A stretch of 64,000 bases of DNA. Source: Verrucomicrobiia bacterium. Its GTDB lineage: Bacteria > Verrucomicrobiota > Verrucomicrobiia > Limisphaerales > Fontisphaeraceae. The position numbers and the translations under genes are program-made. Where the stretch lies: NCBI GenBank assembly GCA_026414565.1, contig JAOAIT010000017.1:1-64000 (forward strand). The letters run 5' to 3'. Positions 37,678-46,825 of this stretch are shown piece after piece (position 1 is the first letter of the stretch; each line of letters opens with the position of its first letter). The notes beneath the pieces were generated by a model that was not told the DNA's origin, ran no database searches, and saw only the letters and a list, made by a program, of their open reading frames with translations.

Positions 37678-38088
37678 ATGGCATGGCGTCCCAGGCAAAA
37701 GCTCCCGGCCAAAGGACCTCCGCCGCTGAGCGCGCAGGAGGAGGTGCTGGCCCAGTGGCGGGGCATGGACTACGGCCCGCTGGAAAAGGCGCGGGCCAAC
37801 GTGGCCAAGCCGCTGGGGCAGGTGCTGGCGCGGGTGTGGGAGCGGCGGCGGTTTGAGCAGCGGGTGCAGGAGAGCCAGATTCGGCAGGTGTGGAATCAGG
37901 TGCTGGATCCCCAGATCACCGCGCACGCCCAGCCGGTGAATCTGGTGCGGGGCACCTTGTTTGTGACGGTGGACAGCTCGGTGTGGCTGGCGGAAATTGT
38001 GCAGTACCGCCAGAAGGAGATATTGGAGCGACTGCAGCATGGTTTTGGGCGGGAGAAAATCCAGCGGCTGAGTTTCCGCCAGGGATGA
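37678..38088 (+). CDS. DciA-like (DUF721) protein
   Basis: The 136-residue protein has the DUF721/DciA core (about residues 45-130). It runs from a helical stretch (VWNQVLDPQITAHAQP) to the strand-rich LVRGTLFVTVDSSVWLAEI and a helix ending in REKIQRLSFR. DciA is the ancestral bacterial loader of the replicative helicase DnaB. The ATG at 37678 is chosen; the frame stays open upstream without conserved sequence. It lies divergent from gloA and 66 bp before the VanZ gene. Confidence 0.75.
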   Translation: MAWRPRQKLPAKGPPPLSAQEEVLAQWRGMDYGPLEKARANVAKPLGQVLARVWERRRFEQRVQESQIRQVWNQVLDPQITAHAQPVNLVRGTLFVTVDSSVWLAEIVQYRQKEILERLQHGFGREKIQRLSFRQG

Positions 38089-38154
38089 GGCGGGGCCGGG
38101 CCGCCGGGCCACTTCAAACTTGCCACGGGCCACGGCCTTCTCTTTCATCTCCCC

Positions 38155-38658
38155 ATGCGCGCCCGGCCAACCTGGTTTCGCCGCTGGCTGCCGGTGGGAT
38201 TATGGATGCTGGTCATCTTTATCGCTTCCACCGGCGCGTTGTCGGCCGACAACACCTCGCGGGTCATCGGCCCGGTGCTGCGTTTTTTCTTTCCCGACAT
38301 TCAACCCGGGACCATCGCGCAGGCGCAATGGGTATTTCGCAAGGCCGCGCATGCCGCGGAGTATTGGGTGCTGGCGCTGCTGGTGTGGCGCGCCCGGCGG
38401 CAGGGGCGGGACGTGCCGCCCGGCCACTGGCAGTGGAAGGAGGCCGCCTTTGCCTTGGGCTTTGCCACGGCCTACGCCATCACGGATGAAGTGCATCAGT
38501 ACTTCGAGCCTTCCCGGCAGGGCCAGGTGATGGATGTAGCCATTGACGCTTTGGGCGCGGCGGCGGGGTTGGGCGTGGCCTGGTGGAGCACGCGGCGCGC
38601 CGCCGCCCGGCAACGGCCCGCGTCCCCGGCGCTGCCAGCCGCGCTGTCCCGCTCATGA
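38155..38658 (+). CDS. VanZ-like family membrane protein
   Basis: The 167-residue protein has four predicted membrane segments. It carries the VanZ signature TDEVHQYFEPSRQGQVMD (residues about 104-121), which lies before the last helix. VanZ relatives are small membrane proteins; one gives teicoplanin resistance, but the role of most is unknown. The stop overlaps the comEC start by 4 bp (ATGA), so the two are coupled. Confidence 0.88.
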   Translation: MRARPTWFRRWLPVGLWMLVIFIASTGALSADNTSRVIGPVLRFFFPDIQPGTIAQAQWVFRKAAHAAEYWVLALLVWRARRQGRDVPPGHWQWKEAAFALGFATAYAITDEVHQYFEPSRQGQVMDVAIDALGAAAGLGVAWWSTRRAAARQRPASPALPAALSRS

Positions 38659-41111
38659 GACGCTGCCCCATGCTGGCCGTGGGCGGCCTGCTGGCGCTGG
38701 GGGTGCTGGCGGGACGGTATTTTGAAGCGCCGCCGGGGATCCTTTTGGCGGCCGTGGCCGCCACCGCGCTGGCCGCGCTGGCGCATGCGCGGTGGGGTCC
38801 GGCCTGGCTCTGGCTCATGGTGTTTCTGGCCGGGTGGTGTCACGTGGTTTGCTGGAGTTTTCCGTGGAGTCCCCATGATTTGCGGCGGGTGGTGGGCGAC
38901 GAAATCCTGGAGGTGGAGATGGCGGGCAGGCTGCTTGAAGCGCCGCTGCAGAAGCCTTTTGCGGGCGGTCAGGGGACGGAACTTTATAGTGCGGCGATGG
39001 TGGAGGTGGAATGGCTCCAGCGCGAGCGTCAGGCGCCCGAGCCGGCGGCAGGGCGGGTCATGGTCACCGTGCCGGAAATGCTGGGCGATGCCTTTTTTGC
39101 CGGGCAGCGCGTGCGGCTGCGGGGCCTCTTGCAACGGCCGCCGGCGGCGCGGCTGCCGGGGGGCTTTGATTACCGGGCGCATCTGGCGCACCGCGGCATT
39201 GATTATGTGGTGCGCACGCGCAGCGCGGCAGACTGGCAGCTTGAGGGCGGCGGCGCGGCGCGTCCGCCGTTGCCGGCGCGCTTTCAAGTGTGGGCGCGGA
39301 CGGCGCTGGCGCGGGGCCTGCCGGAGGAGGAGGGGGAAGCGGTGCGGCTGCTTTGGGGGATGCTGTTGGGCTGGCGCGGCGGGTTGACCGAGGAGATGAC
39401 GGCGCCGTTTCTGCAATCCGGCACGATGCATTTGTTTGCCATCAGCGGCCTGCACATTGGATTGCTGGCGTTGGTGCTGGTGGCTGTGGCACGTGCGGTG
39501 GGCTTGACGCCGTTGTCCGCGCGCCTGGTGGCGCTGCCGTTGTTGTGGTTTTACATCGCCGCCACGGGCGGGCCGGCTTCCGCCGTGCGCGCGGGGATCA
39601 TGCTCAGCGTGTGGTGGGGCGGGGGGCTGCTGCGGCGTCCGCCGCAACCGCTGAACACCGTCTGCGCCGCGGCGGTGCTGATATTGTTGTGGGAGCCGCG
39701 CCAGTTGTTTCAAGCGGGTTTTCAGCTCAGTTTTGCGGTGGTGCTGGCGCTGGTGTTGTGGGCGCCGCCGCTGGCGCGATGGCTGGAGTCGTGGGGGCAG
39801 CCTGATCCGTTGGCGCCGCCCGAAACCGCGCCAATGATCCTGGCGCTCCGGGCGGGGTGGCGCTGGCTGGCCCAGGGGCTGGCGGTTTCGGTGGTGGCCT
39901 GGCTGGCCTCGGCGCCGCTGGTGCTGTGGCATTTCCATTGGGTTACGCCGGTTTGTCTGTTGGCCAATCTGCTCATGGTGCCGTTGGGCGGCCTGACGGT
40001 GGCGGCCGGGGCGGGCAGCCTGTTGACGGTGGCCTGGTGGCCGGCGCTGGGTGAAATATTCAATCACAGCGCCTGGGCGCTTATGCAGGCCCTGGTCATG
40101 TGCAGCCAGGGTTTTGCGCAAATGCCGTTGGGCCACTGGCCCGCCGCCCAACCGCCTTGGGGATGGTTGATGCTCTACGCGGCGCTGGGGGTGGGGGTGT
40201 CCCTGCCGTTGCTGGCGACGCGATGGCGCGCCGGGCTGGGGGGGCTGATGGCGGCCATGGTGCTGGCCTGGGCGCCGTTGGCCCGCATGCAGCAGGCCGA
40301 GTCGGTGACGGTGCTGCCCCTGGAGGACGGCTGCTCGCTGCTGCTGCGCGAGCGGGGCTGGGCGGCCCTGGTGGATACCGGCCGGGCCGAGCCGGCGCGG
40401 CGGCAGGTGATTCCTTTTCTGCACGCGCAGGGCGTGTCGCGCCTGGATGCGCTCGTCATCACCCACGGTGATTTGGGCCAGATGGGCGGCGCGTCCAGCC
40501 TAGCCGCGGAGTTTCGGCCCGGCCGCATTGTGTATGGGCCGCTGTGGCATCGTTCGGCGGCGTATCGGGACTGGCGGCAGCACGTTGAAGCCATCGGCCT
40601 GGGACAGGTGGTATCGGCCGGTTTTCAATTGGCAGGCTGGCAGTTGTTGCATCCCACGGGGGAGGAGCCGCTCGGGGCCGCCGATGACACGGTGCTGGTG
40701 TGGCGGCGCGCCAGGGCGGGCGGCGGCTGCCTGCTGCTGTCCGATTTAAGCCGTGCCGGCCAACACCAACTGGCCCAGCGCGCCGGGGCCGGACAACTGC
40801 GGGCCGACATATTGATTTGCGGTTTGCCGGAGCAGGGGGAGCCGCTGGCCGATGGTTTTCTGCGGTTGGTGCAACCGCGGCTGGTGATTGTGGCCGACAG
40901 TCTGTTTCCTGCGGATCGGCGCGCGCCGAGATCACTGGGGCAACGGCTGGCCCGCCAGCGGGTGGCCTTGTGGTGCACGCGCGAATGTGGGGCGGTGCAA
41001 ATCACCTTCAGCCCGTCCGGCTGGCGCGCCCGGGCCATGGACGGCCGGGAGGCGCTGGCCGAGGAGCTGCCTGGCTGGCAGCCGCTGATTCCGGAGGAGG
41101 GGGCGGAGTAA
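38655..41111 (+). CDS. comEC: ComEC/Rec2 DNA-uptake channel protein
   Basis: The 818-residue protein has an N-terminal DUF4131 region with several membrane helices. The competence domain follows, with the ComEC signature HLFAISGLHIG (about residues 258-268). The C-terminal metallo-beta-lactamase-like domain starts near residue 555. ComEC carries single-stranded DNA across the inner membrane in transformation. In the C-terminal domain the metal motif is altered: the usual H-x-D-x-D-H is here H604-G-D-L-G-Q609, so the last two ligands are lost. The start ATG 38655 overlaps the VanZ stop. It is convergent with the NHL gene. Confidence 0.92.
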   Translation: MRRCPMLAVGGLLALGVLAGRYFEAPPGILLAAVAATALAALAHARWGPAWLWLMVFLAGWCHVVCWSFPWSPHDLRRVVGDEILEVEMAGRLLEAPLQKPFAGGQGTELYSAAMVEVEWLQRERQAPEPAAGRVMVTVPEMLGDAFFAGQRVRLRGLLQRPPAARLPGGFDYRAHLAHRGIDYVVRTRSAADWQLEGGGAARPPLPARFQVWARTALARGLPEEEGEAVRLLWGMLLGWRGGLTEEMTAPFLQSGTMHLFAISGLHIGLLALVLVAVARAVGLTPLSARLVALPLLWFYIAATGGPASAVRAGIMLSVWWGGGLLRRPPQPLNTVCAAAVLILLWEPRQLFQAGFQLSFAVVLALVLWAPPLARWLESWGQPDPLAPPETAPMILALRAGWRWLAQGLAVSVVAWLASAPLVLWHFHWVTPVCLLANLLMVPLGGLTVAAGAGSLLTVAWWPALGEIFNHSAWALMQALVMCSQGFAQMPLGHWPAAQPPWGWLMLYAALGVGVSLPLLATRWRAGLGGLMAAMVLAWAPLARMQQAESVTVLPLEDGCSLLLRERGWAALVDTGRAEPARRQVIPFLHAQGVSRLDALVITHGDLGQMGGASSLAAEFRPGRIVYGPLWHRSAAYRDWRQHVEAIGLGQVVSAGFQLAGWQLLHPTGEEPLGAADDTVLVWRRARAGGGCLLLSDLSRAGQHQLAQRAGAGQLRADILICGLPEQGEPLADGFLRLVQPRLVIVADSLFPADRRAPRSLGQRLARQRVALWCTRECGAVQITFSPSGWRARAMDGREALAEELPGWQPLIPEEGAE

Positions 41112-43500
41112 ACCCGCGGTGGCGGAAGGGGGCCGGCCTATTTCGCTGTTCCCTTGCGGCGCACCAATTTCTGCAGGCGGTGGTTGTTGCCGTCGGCCAC
41201 GTACAGGTTGCCGTCGGCATCCAGCGCGATGGCCCAGGAATGTTGAACTCGCCGGGGCGGGCGCCGGGACCGCCGATGATTTCCACCGGCCGATCCTGGG
41301 CATCGAGGATTTGGATGCGGCTGTTGCCAAACTCGCAAACATACTGATAGCCCTCGGCGTCCACTTTGATGTCATAGGGATAACTGAACTCACCGGGCTG
41401 TTTGCCGGGCTTGCCGTGCATCCGCAGGAATTGGCCGTTGGCGTCAAAGATTTGAATGCGGTGATTGCAGGAGTCGGCCACGTACACGCGATGCTGGCGG
41501 TCCACGGCCACGCCTTCGGGGCGGTTGAATTCGCCCGGACCGCTGCCGGGGCGGCCCCAGGCGGCCAGCAGGCGGCGGTCGGCCGCGGCAAATACCTGCA
41601 CCCGCTCGACGACGGTATATTCCGGAATGAAAAAGTCGCCCTGGGCATTGACGGTGATGGCGCGGGGGAGGATGAGCTGGCCCGCATTGGTGCCGCGCTG
41701 GCCCCATTGGCGCAGGAGGCGGCCTTCGGGGGAGAAATGATTGATCCGTTGATAATGCGGCTCGACGACGAGGATGTTGCCCTCGGCGTCGAGGCTCATG
41801 CCCTTGGCCTTGCCCAGGGCGGTTTCCTCCATTTGCCACGACAACAGAAACCTGCCGTCGGGGGAGAACTTTTGCACCCGGCCGGTCATGTCCACGGCAT
41901 AGACATTACCGGCGCGATCCACCGCCACCGAGCGCGGCTTGCTGAACTGGCCCAGGCCGCTGCCGCGCTCGCCGATGATTTCCACGCGCTCAAAGAACCG
42001 GCTGGTGAGGGGGGTGGAGCGGGGGGAGTTGGCGGGCGTGCAAGCCAGGGCCAGCCCCAGGCAGGCGCTGATCATTTTCCGCCGGCGGGCAACGGGCGCG
42101 AGTAGTTGCGCCAGCCCATGGAGCGCCAGCGGCAGCAAGGCCAGCAGCACGAGCCAGAGGCAGAGCGTGTTGACCAGGCCATGATGTCCGTAATGCAGCA
42201 GGTTGAAGACGCGCAAGGCCAGGGTCTCGCCGCCCGGCGGCTGCACGAGCAAAATGGTTTCGGCATCCCACAGGGCCAGCAAATAAACGACGTACCACAC
42301 GGCGACCAGGGGCCGGCCGGCCTGCGGCCACACCGCGTGGCGGAACCAGGCCCAGCCATGCGCCCCCTCCAGGCGTGCGGCTTCGAGCAGGGTGCGGTCC
42401 AGGGCGCCGAGGGCCAGGCGGGCGCCAAACCAGCCCACGGCCAGGTAGCGCACGGTGAGGGCCAGCCACATGATGGCGTGGCTTTGGTAGATTATTTGCA
42501 GGCCGGGCCGATTAAACAACGTGATCCAGAGCACCCCCAACAACACCCCCGGCACCAAAAAGGGCACCCATAACCCCCATTCCCACCAGCGCACGGGCCG
42601 GGGCTGACCGGCCGCCGTGCGATGGGCAAGGAGGCCGGCGGCTGTCACCGTCGAGGCCGTGATGACGGCGTTGAGCAGGGAAGTGCGGATTGCCTCCTGG
42701 TCACTTAGGGCCACCGGCAGCAGCGTCTGCAAGCCGGCCGCTGGCAGCAGGCGGGCCAGCGGCGCCAGCACCGAGAGGCCCAGCAGGACGCCTCCCACCG
42801 TCAGCGCCCCATAATAGCCGGCTTTGCCCAGCCGTTGGCGGTAGAGGGCGGCGGGCGCCTCGCCGGTTGTGCGCGGCCAGCTCCATTCCCGCGGCCGGCT
42901 GAGCCCCCACAACAAGCCGGCCGCGGCGATCATCAAGGGCAGTCCGCGCAGGAGCGCGGCCAGGGGATTCAACTCGGTGTTGAAGGCCACCCACATCTCG
43001 GCCGGCAGCACGCGCACCTGCAAGATGGCCGGCACCGCCATTTGATTGAGCGCCAGCACGGCCACCAGCCCGGCCGCCAGGGCGAGCCGTTGCCGCGCGG
43101 CCGGCCACAACAGCCAGCGGCACAAGAGCCAGTTTTGCAGGGCCGGCTCGACTTCGTAATGCTCGCGGGTCAACGCCTGCCAAGCACTCCAGGCCGCCAG
43201 GCAGGGGATGGGCCAATACATCAGGGTGAGCACCCACGCCGCGCCGGGGAGGGAATATATTTTGCATCCCGGGGGCAGGAGGTGCGCCAGCCTGCCGCCG
43301 GCGCCCAGCCAGGCGAGCCAGCCATCCACCACCACAAACGAGGGCAGGGCCAGTGCGATGATGGTGCCGCCGAGGGCGAAGTTGCGCGCGGCGCCGCGCA
43401 GGCCGTGGAGGGCCAGCGCGGCCAGCAGGCCGGCCAGGACGGCGCCCGCAGTCACCAGGGCAGCCAGCGCCAGACTGTGGGCCAGCAGAAGCCAGTTCAT
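41008..43500 (-). CDS. ABC transporter permease (iron/thiamine type) reading on into an NHL-repeat domain
   Basis: Residues 1-470 form a double permease with about 12 membrane helices. The second half has the EAA loop LLEAARLEGAHGWAWFRHAVWP, split as LLEAARLEGAHG and WAWFRHAVWP, which docks on the ATPase; the first half has a decayed version. This is the FbpB/ThiP architecture. No stop codon separates it from the next part. M476 begins MISACLGLALAC, which looks like a separate lipoprotein signal, followed by NHL beta-propeller repeats. Near the 3' end the frame is lost (see 41138-42075), so the last ~50 residues of this 830-residue frame are meaningless. The gene overlaps the substrate-binding gene by 4 bp (ATGA). 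No ATPase gene is adjacent. It may be two genes fused by loss of a stop. Confidence 0.8.
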   Translation of the reverse strand: MNWLLLAHSLALAALVTAGAVLAGLLAALALHGLRGAARNFALGGTIIALALPSFVVVDGWLAWLGAGGRLAHLLPPGCKIYSLPGAAWVLTLMYWPIPCLAAWSAWQALTREHYEVEPALQNWLLCRWLLWPAARQRLALAAGLVAVLALNQMAVPAILQVRVLPAEMWVAFNTELNPLAALLRGLPLMIAAAGLLWGLSRPREWSWPRTTGEAPAALYRQRLGKAGYYGALTVGGVLLGLSVLAPLARLLPAAGLQTLLPVALSDQEAIRTSLLNAVITASTVTAAGLLAHRTAAGQPRPVRWWEWGLWVPFLVPGVLLGVLWITLFNRPGLQIIYQSHAIMWLALTVRYLAVGWFGARLALGALDRTLLEAARLEGAHGWAWFRHAVWPQAGRPLVAVWYVVYLLALWDAETILLVQPPGGETLALRVFNLLHYGHHGLVNTLCLWLVLLALLPLALHGLAQLLAPVARRRKMISACLGLALACTPANSPRSTPLTSRFFERVEIIGERGSGLGQFSKPRSVAVDRAGNVYAVDMTGRVQKFSPDGRFLLSWQMEETALGKAKGMSLDAEGNILVVEPHYQRINHFSPEGRLLRQWGQRGTNAGQLILPRAITVNAQGDFFIPEYTVVERVQVFAAADRRLLAAWGRPGSGPGEFNRPEGVAVDRQHRVYVADSCNHRIQIFDANGQFLRMHGKPGKQPGEFSYPYDIKVDAEGYQYVCEFGNSRIQILDAQDRPVEIIGGPGARPGEFNIPGPSRWMPTATCTWPTATTTACRNWCAAREQRNRPAPFRHRGFTPPPPPESAAASQAAPRPAPPGRPWPGRASRTG
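41138..42075 (-). pseudogene. NHL-repeat lipoprotein with a one-base frameshift near its 3' end
   Basis: Starting at ATG 42075 there is a short lipoprotein-like signal (lipobox LALAC) and then six-bladed NHL repeats. Examples are GQFSKPRSVAVDRAGNVYAVD, shown here as KPRSVAVDRAGNVYAVD, and RPEGVAVDRQHRVYVADS. At 41237-41238 the minus strand reads att cct ggg where att ccc tgg is expected. Restoring one C gives the last blade, NIPWAIALDADGNLYVADG, and the end LQKLVRRKGTAK at a stop at 41138. The missing base is in a short C run, so it may be a real mutation or a sequencing error. NHL propellers bind proteins or ligands; the role here is unknown. Confidence 0.7.
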
Positions 43501-44492
43501 CGGAGGAAGATTTGCTTCAACCGCTCGTTGGTATCGTCCAGGTCCCGCAGCAGCTCATCCCAGCGGACGCGCAGGTGGGGGCGCAAGCCGGGTTGTGCAC
43601 CCTCCAGGGCTTCGGCATTCAACAGGGCATCCAACACCGGCCGGCTTTGAAGATAACGAAACAACGCTTCGGCCTCGGCGGGATGCGGTCCGTTTTTCAC
43701 CACGGCCACGGTGTTGGGAATGAGCAGGGTTTCCTCGGTGAGCGGCAGGGCGATGATGGGATAACCACGTTTTTGGCCGGCGGCAATGTCATCCGAGTCG
43801 GTGAGGCCGAGGGCGGCTTCGCCGCGTCCCACCAGATTCACCACCACGGAGTTGCCATCCACCAGGAAGGGTTTATTGGCCTGCAGCGCACGGCACCATT
43901 GCTCCCAGGCGGCGGTGCCCCAGTACTGACGGAGGGCGTGGAAGTGGGTGGCGGTGGTGCCAAAGAGAGGATAGGCCAGCGCCACTTTGCCGCGCCATAC
44001 CTGATTGGTCAGCTCGCGCAAGAATACCACATTGGTCACGGTGAGCTGCGGGGCCAGGCGGGTGTTGGCCACCAGGCGGCGGCTGCGGAAGCCGAAGGCC
44101 GCCCAGCCGTTGGTGGCGCGAAACACGCCGCGCGCGGCCAGTTGCCGCGTGCGCAGCTCCTCGTTGCCCCAGAACACATCGGCCTGCGGGCGGTTGGTCT
44201 CGGCGAGCAGCCGGTTGGCCAGTCCCACGGTTTTGACGGCCTCGCTGTCAAAGACCGTCCGCACCTTGATGCCGGTTTCCCGCGTGAAGTCCCGCAGGAT
44301 GGGTTCGGCAAAGACCTGGTCCTGGGCGGCATAGACCACCACCTCACCGCTGGAGCTGCGCCCGCAACCGGGCAGGCACACCGCGGCGGCGATCAGGGCG
44401 CAGAACGCGAGGGCCAGCCGGGCATGGCAGCCTGGAGTTTGAGAAGGCCCGGTCGAACGATCCTCCAACGTTGCAAAGGATATATGTTGCAT
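43497..44492 (-). CDS. ABC transporter substrate-binding lipoprotein (iron(III)/FbpA-like)
   Basis: The 331-residue protein has a lipoprotein signal with lipobox CLPGC (C43). It has the family 1/6 solute-binding pattern: EVVVYAAQDQVFAEPILRDF, split as EVVVYAAQDQV and FAEPILRDF, then ADVFWGNEELRTRQLAA and GLTDSDDIAAGQKRG. Such proteins bring ferric iron, thiamine or phosphonate-like ligands to the permease. The start ATG 44492 is chosen; the frame is open further upstream. The gene precedes and overlaps the permease gene. The ligand cannot be decided from sequence. Confidence 0.85.
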   Translation of the reverse strand: MQHISFATLEDRSTGPSQTPGCHARLALAFCALIAAAVCLPGCGRSSSGEVVVYAAQDQVFAEPILRDFTRETGIKVRTVFDSEAVKTVGLANRLLAETNRPQADVFWGNEELRTRQLAARGVFRATNGWAAFGFRSRRLVANTRLAPQLTVTNVVFLRELTNQVWRGKVALAYPLFGTTATHFHALRQYWGTAAWEQWCRALQANKPFLVDGNSVVVNLVGRGEAALGLTDSDDIAAGQKRGYPIIALPLTEETLLIPNTVAVVKNGPHPAEAEALFRYLQSRPVLDALLNAEALEGAQPGLRPHLRVRWDELLRDLDDTNERLKQIFLR

Positions 44493-44692
44493 GGCTGGCG
44501 GCGAGTCTAGCGGTTCCGCGGCCCCCTGCCAAGCGGATCGCCCTGCGGCCCGCCGGCGGGTGAAGCTCCCGGGCCGGGGCAGGCGCGGGAGGTGGCTTGT
44601 GAGTCTGGGATGGCCCTTATCCAGGCCGGCTGCCGAAAAGCAGGATTGCCAAGTTGCCCGGGCTGACGCAAGGTAGAGCGCGGAATCCAACG

Positions 44693-45433
44693 ATGAAAAA
44701 GCTACTGGCGGCCATGAGGCATCTGGGGGGCGGCTGGCTATGCCTGCCGGCCCTGCTGGTTTTAATGGGTTGCGGCCCGGAGGCGGTGGAGGTGTTCAAC
44801 GGGCGCGATCTATCCACCTGGCGCGAGCCGCGCGGGCGGTGGCAGGTGGTGCGCGCGGTCAAGCTGTCGCCAACGGATCCCAAACAATTTGTCTTTGAAG
44901 AAGGAGAGGACGTGCTGGTCAACGGCCGCAACGAGCGCACGAGTGATCTGCTGAGTGTGATGGAGCATGGGGATGTGGCGGCGCACATTGAGTTTTGCGT
45001 GCCGAAGAACTCCAACAGCGGCGTTTATTTCATGGGCCGGTACGAGGTGCAGATTTTGGACAGTTGGGGCGTGAAGGAGCCGAAGCACTCGGACTGCGGC
45101 GGCATTTACGAGCGTTGGAAGGACAACCGGGGTTACGAGGGCCATGCGCCACGCGTGAACGCCAGCAAGCCGCCGGGGGAGTGGCAGACGTTTGAGGTGA
45201 TTTTCCGGGCGCCGCGCTTTGACGCCTCCGGCAAGAAGGTGCAGAACGCCCGTTTTGTCAAAGTGGTGCACAACGGGGTGGTGGTGCATGAGAATGTGGA
45301 GGTGACCGGCCCCACGCGGGCGGCCACGTTTGAGCATGTGCCGGAGCAGCCCAAAGGCCCGCTGATGCTGCAAGGGGATCACGGCCCGGTGGCCTTTCGG
45401 AAGATCACCCTCAAGCCCCTGCAACTCGATTAA
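44693..45433 (+). CDS. DUF1080 (3-keto-disaccharide hydrolase-like) lipoprotein
   Basis: The 246-residue protein starts with a lipoprotein signal (LLVLMGC). It then has one DUF1080 concanavalin-like domain with VEVFNGRDLSTW, SNSGVYFMGRYEVQILDS and GDHGPVAFRKITLKPL. Members of this family hydrolyse 3-keto-glycosides, the products of Gfo/Idh-type sugar oxidation. Two Gfo/Idh/MocA genes occur elsewhere in the window. The MFS gene starts 6 bp after its stop, suggesting a joint role in sugar degradation and uptake. Confidence 0.85.
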   Translation: MKKLLAAMRHLGGGWLCLPALLVLMGCGPEAVEVFNGRDLSTWREPRGRWQVVRAVKLSPTDPKQFVFEEGEDVLVNGRNERTSDLLSVMEHGDVAAHIEFCVPKNSNSGVYFMGRYEVQILDSWGVKEPKHSDCGGIYERWKDNRGYEGHAPRVNASKPPGEWQTFEVIFRAPRFDASGKKVQNARFVKVVHNGVVVHENVEVTGPTRAATFEHVPEQPKGPLMLQGDHGPVAFRKITLKPLQLD

Positions 45434-45439
45434 TCGCAG

Positions 45440-46744
45440 GTGCATCCTCCGGCTTCCAGGGAAGTGCGGCGGCTGCGGGATCTCTCGCCCCAGCAGTGGC
45501 GGAGCGGCATTGCCGCATGGCTGGGGTGGTTTTTTGACGGGCTGGACATGCACCTGTTCACGCTGGTGGCCACGCCCTTTGTGATGGCCCTGGTGCATGC
45601 TGCCACGCCGGATGTGCCGGAGGTGAAGGAAAAAGGCTCGTACATTCAGGCGGCCTTCATGGTGGGCTGGGCGCTGGGCGGGGGGTTGTTTGGGCGGGTG
45701 GGCGATTTGCTGGGCCGCAGCCGCGCCCTGTGTCTGACCATTCTGACGTATGCCCTGTTCACCGGCCTTTCGGCGGTGGCGCAGACGTGGTGGCACCTGA
45801 TGATTTTTCGCTTCATCTCGGCGCTGGGCATTGGGGGGGAATGGGCGGTAGGTTCGGCGCTGCTGGCGGAGACATGGCCCAAACGCTGGCGGCCGTGGAT
45901 TGCAGCGGTGCTGCAGACGGGGGTGAATCTGGGGGTGTTGCTGGCGTGCCTGACGGCCTTTCTGATGAAGGGGCTGAATCCGCGGTGGGTGTTTCTGGTG
46001 GGGGTGTTGCCGGCGTTTATTGTGTTGTGGATACGCCGCCATGTGCCGGAGCCGGAGGAATGGGCATCTGCCCGCCAGAGCGCCCGGGCCCAGCAGGAAA
46101 GGACGCCCGGGGTGCGCGATTTGTTTCGGGGCGGGGTGCGGCGCGTCACGCTGCTGACCATCGTGGTGTGCGCCACCGGTCTTTCCGGGTGGTGGGCCTT
46201 CATGTTCTGGCAGCAGCATCATGTGATGAATCTGGCGCAGTTGCGGGACTGGACGATGGAGGCCAAACGCGGGCTGGTGGCGCAAACGTTCTTCTGGATC
46301 ATCGGCATTTCCATCCTGGGCAATTTTGTGGCGGGCGCGCTGGCCCGGCGGCTGGGCTACCGGCGGGCCATTGCGCTGATGAGCGCCGGCTTTGTGGCCA
46401 CGTTCATCGGGGCCTTTGGGCGGGAATGGGATTACCGCTGGCTGACGGGTTTCTGGCTGCCGGCGATTGGTTTTTGGAGCGGGTTGTTCGGGTTGTACAC
46501 CATGTTTTTGCCGCCGTTGTTTCCCACCCTGCTGCGGACCACGGGGGCGGGTTTTTGCTACAACATCGGCCGGCTGGTCAGCGCGGGGGCCATCATTGTA
46601 TTTGGCGCGCAAACCGCGACGGCAGATTTTCGCGTGACGCTGCTGGCGGTGGGGATGCTGTTTCTGGCTCCGATGATCGTCACTTTATTCCTGCACGAGC
46701 CGGCCGATGAACAGCCGCCGGCCGGGGAAACCGCAGCCCATTGA
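45440..46744 (+). CDS. MFS transporter (sugar/acid symporter type)
   Basis: The 434-residue protein has 12 predicted membrane helices. It carries the MFS loop GRVGDLLGRSRAL after helix 2 and WLGWFFDGLDMHLF in helix 1, the pattern of the sialate/aromatic-acid/metabolite:H+ symporters. The start is GTG 45440, 6 bp after the DUF1080 stop; there is no strong Shine-Dalgarno, so it may depend on coupling. The substrate is unknown; a product of the DUF1080 enzyme is a reasonable guess. Confidence 0.85.
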   Translation: MHPPASREVRRLRDLSPQQWRSGIAAWLGWFFDGLDMHLFTLVATPFVMALVHAATPDVPEVKEKGSYIQAAFMVGWALGGGLFGRVGDLLGRSRALCLTILTYALFTGLSAVAQTWWHLMIFRFISALGIGGEWAVGSALLAETWPKRWRPWIAAVLQTGVNLGVLLACLTAFLMKGLNPRWVFLVGVLPAFIVLWIRRHVPEPEEWASARQSARAQQERTPGVRDLFRGGVRRVTLLTIVVCATGLSGWWAFMFWQQHHVMNLAQLRDWTMEAKRGLVAQTFFWIIGISILGNFVAGALARRLGYRRAIALMSAGFVATFIGAFGREWDYRWLTGFWLPAIGFWSGLFGLYTMFLPPLFPTLLRTTGAGFCYNIGRLVSAGAIIVFGAQTATADFRVTLLAVGMLFLAPMIVTLFLHEPADEQPPAGETAAH

Positions 46745-46825
46745 GCCGGGACGCCGTGGCGGCCGGAGGCGCGGCCGCCGCCCTGGCCGGGGGGAGGCCG
46801 GGGTTTTGCCGGGCGGTCATTTTTC

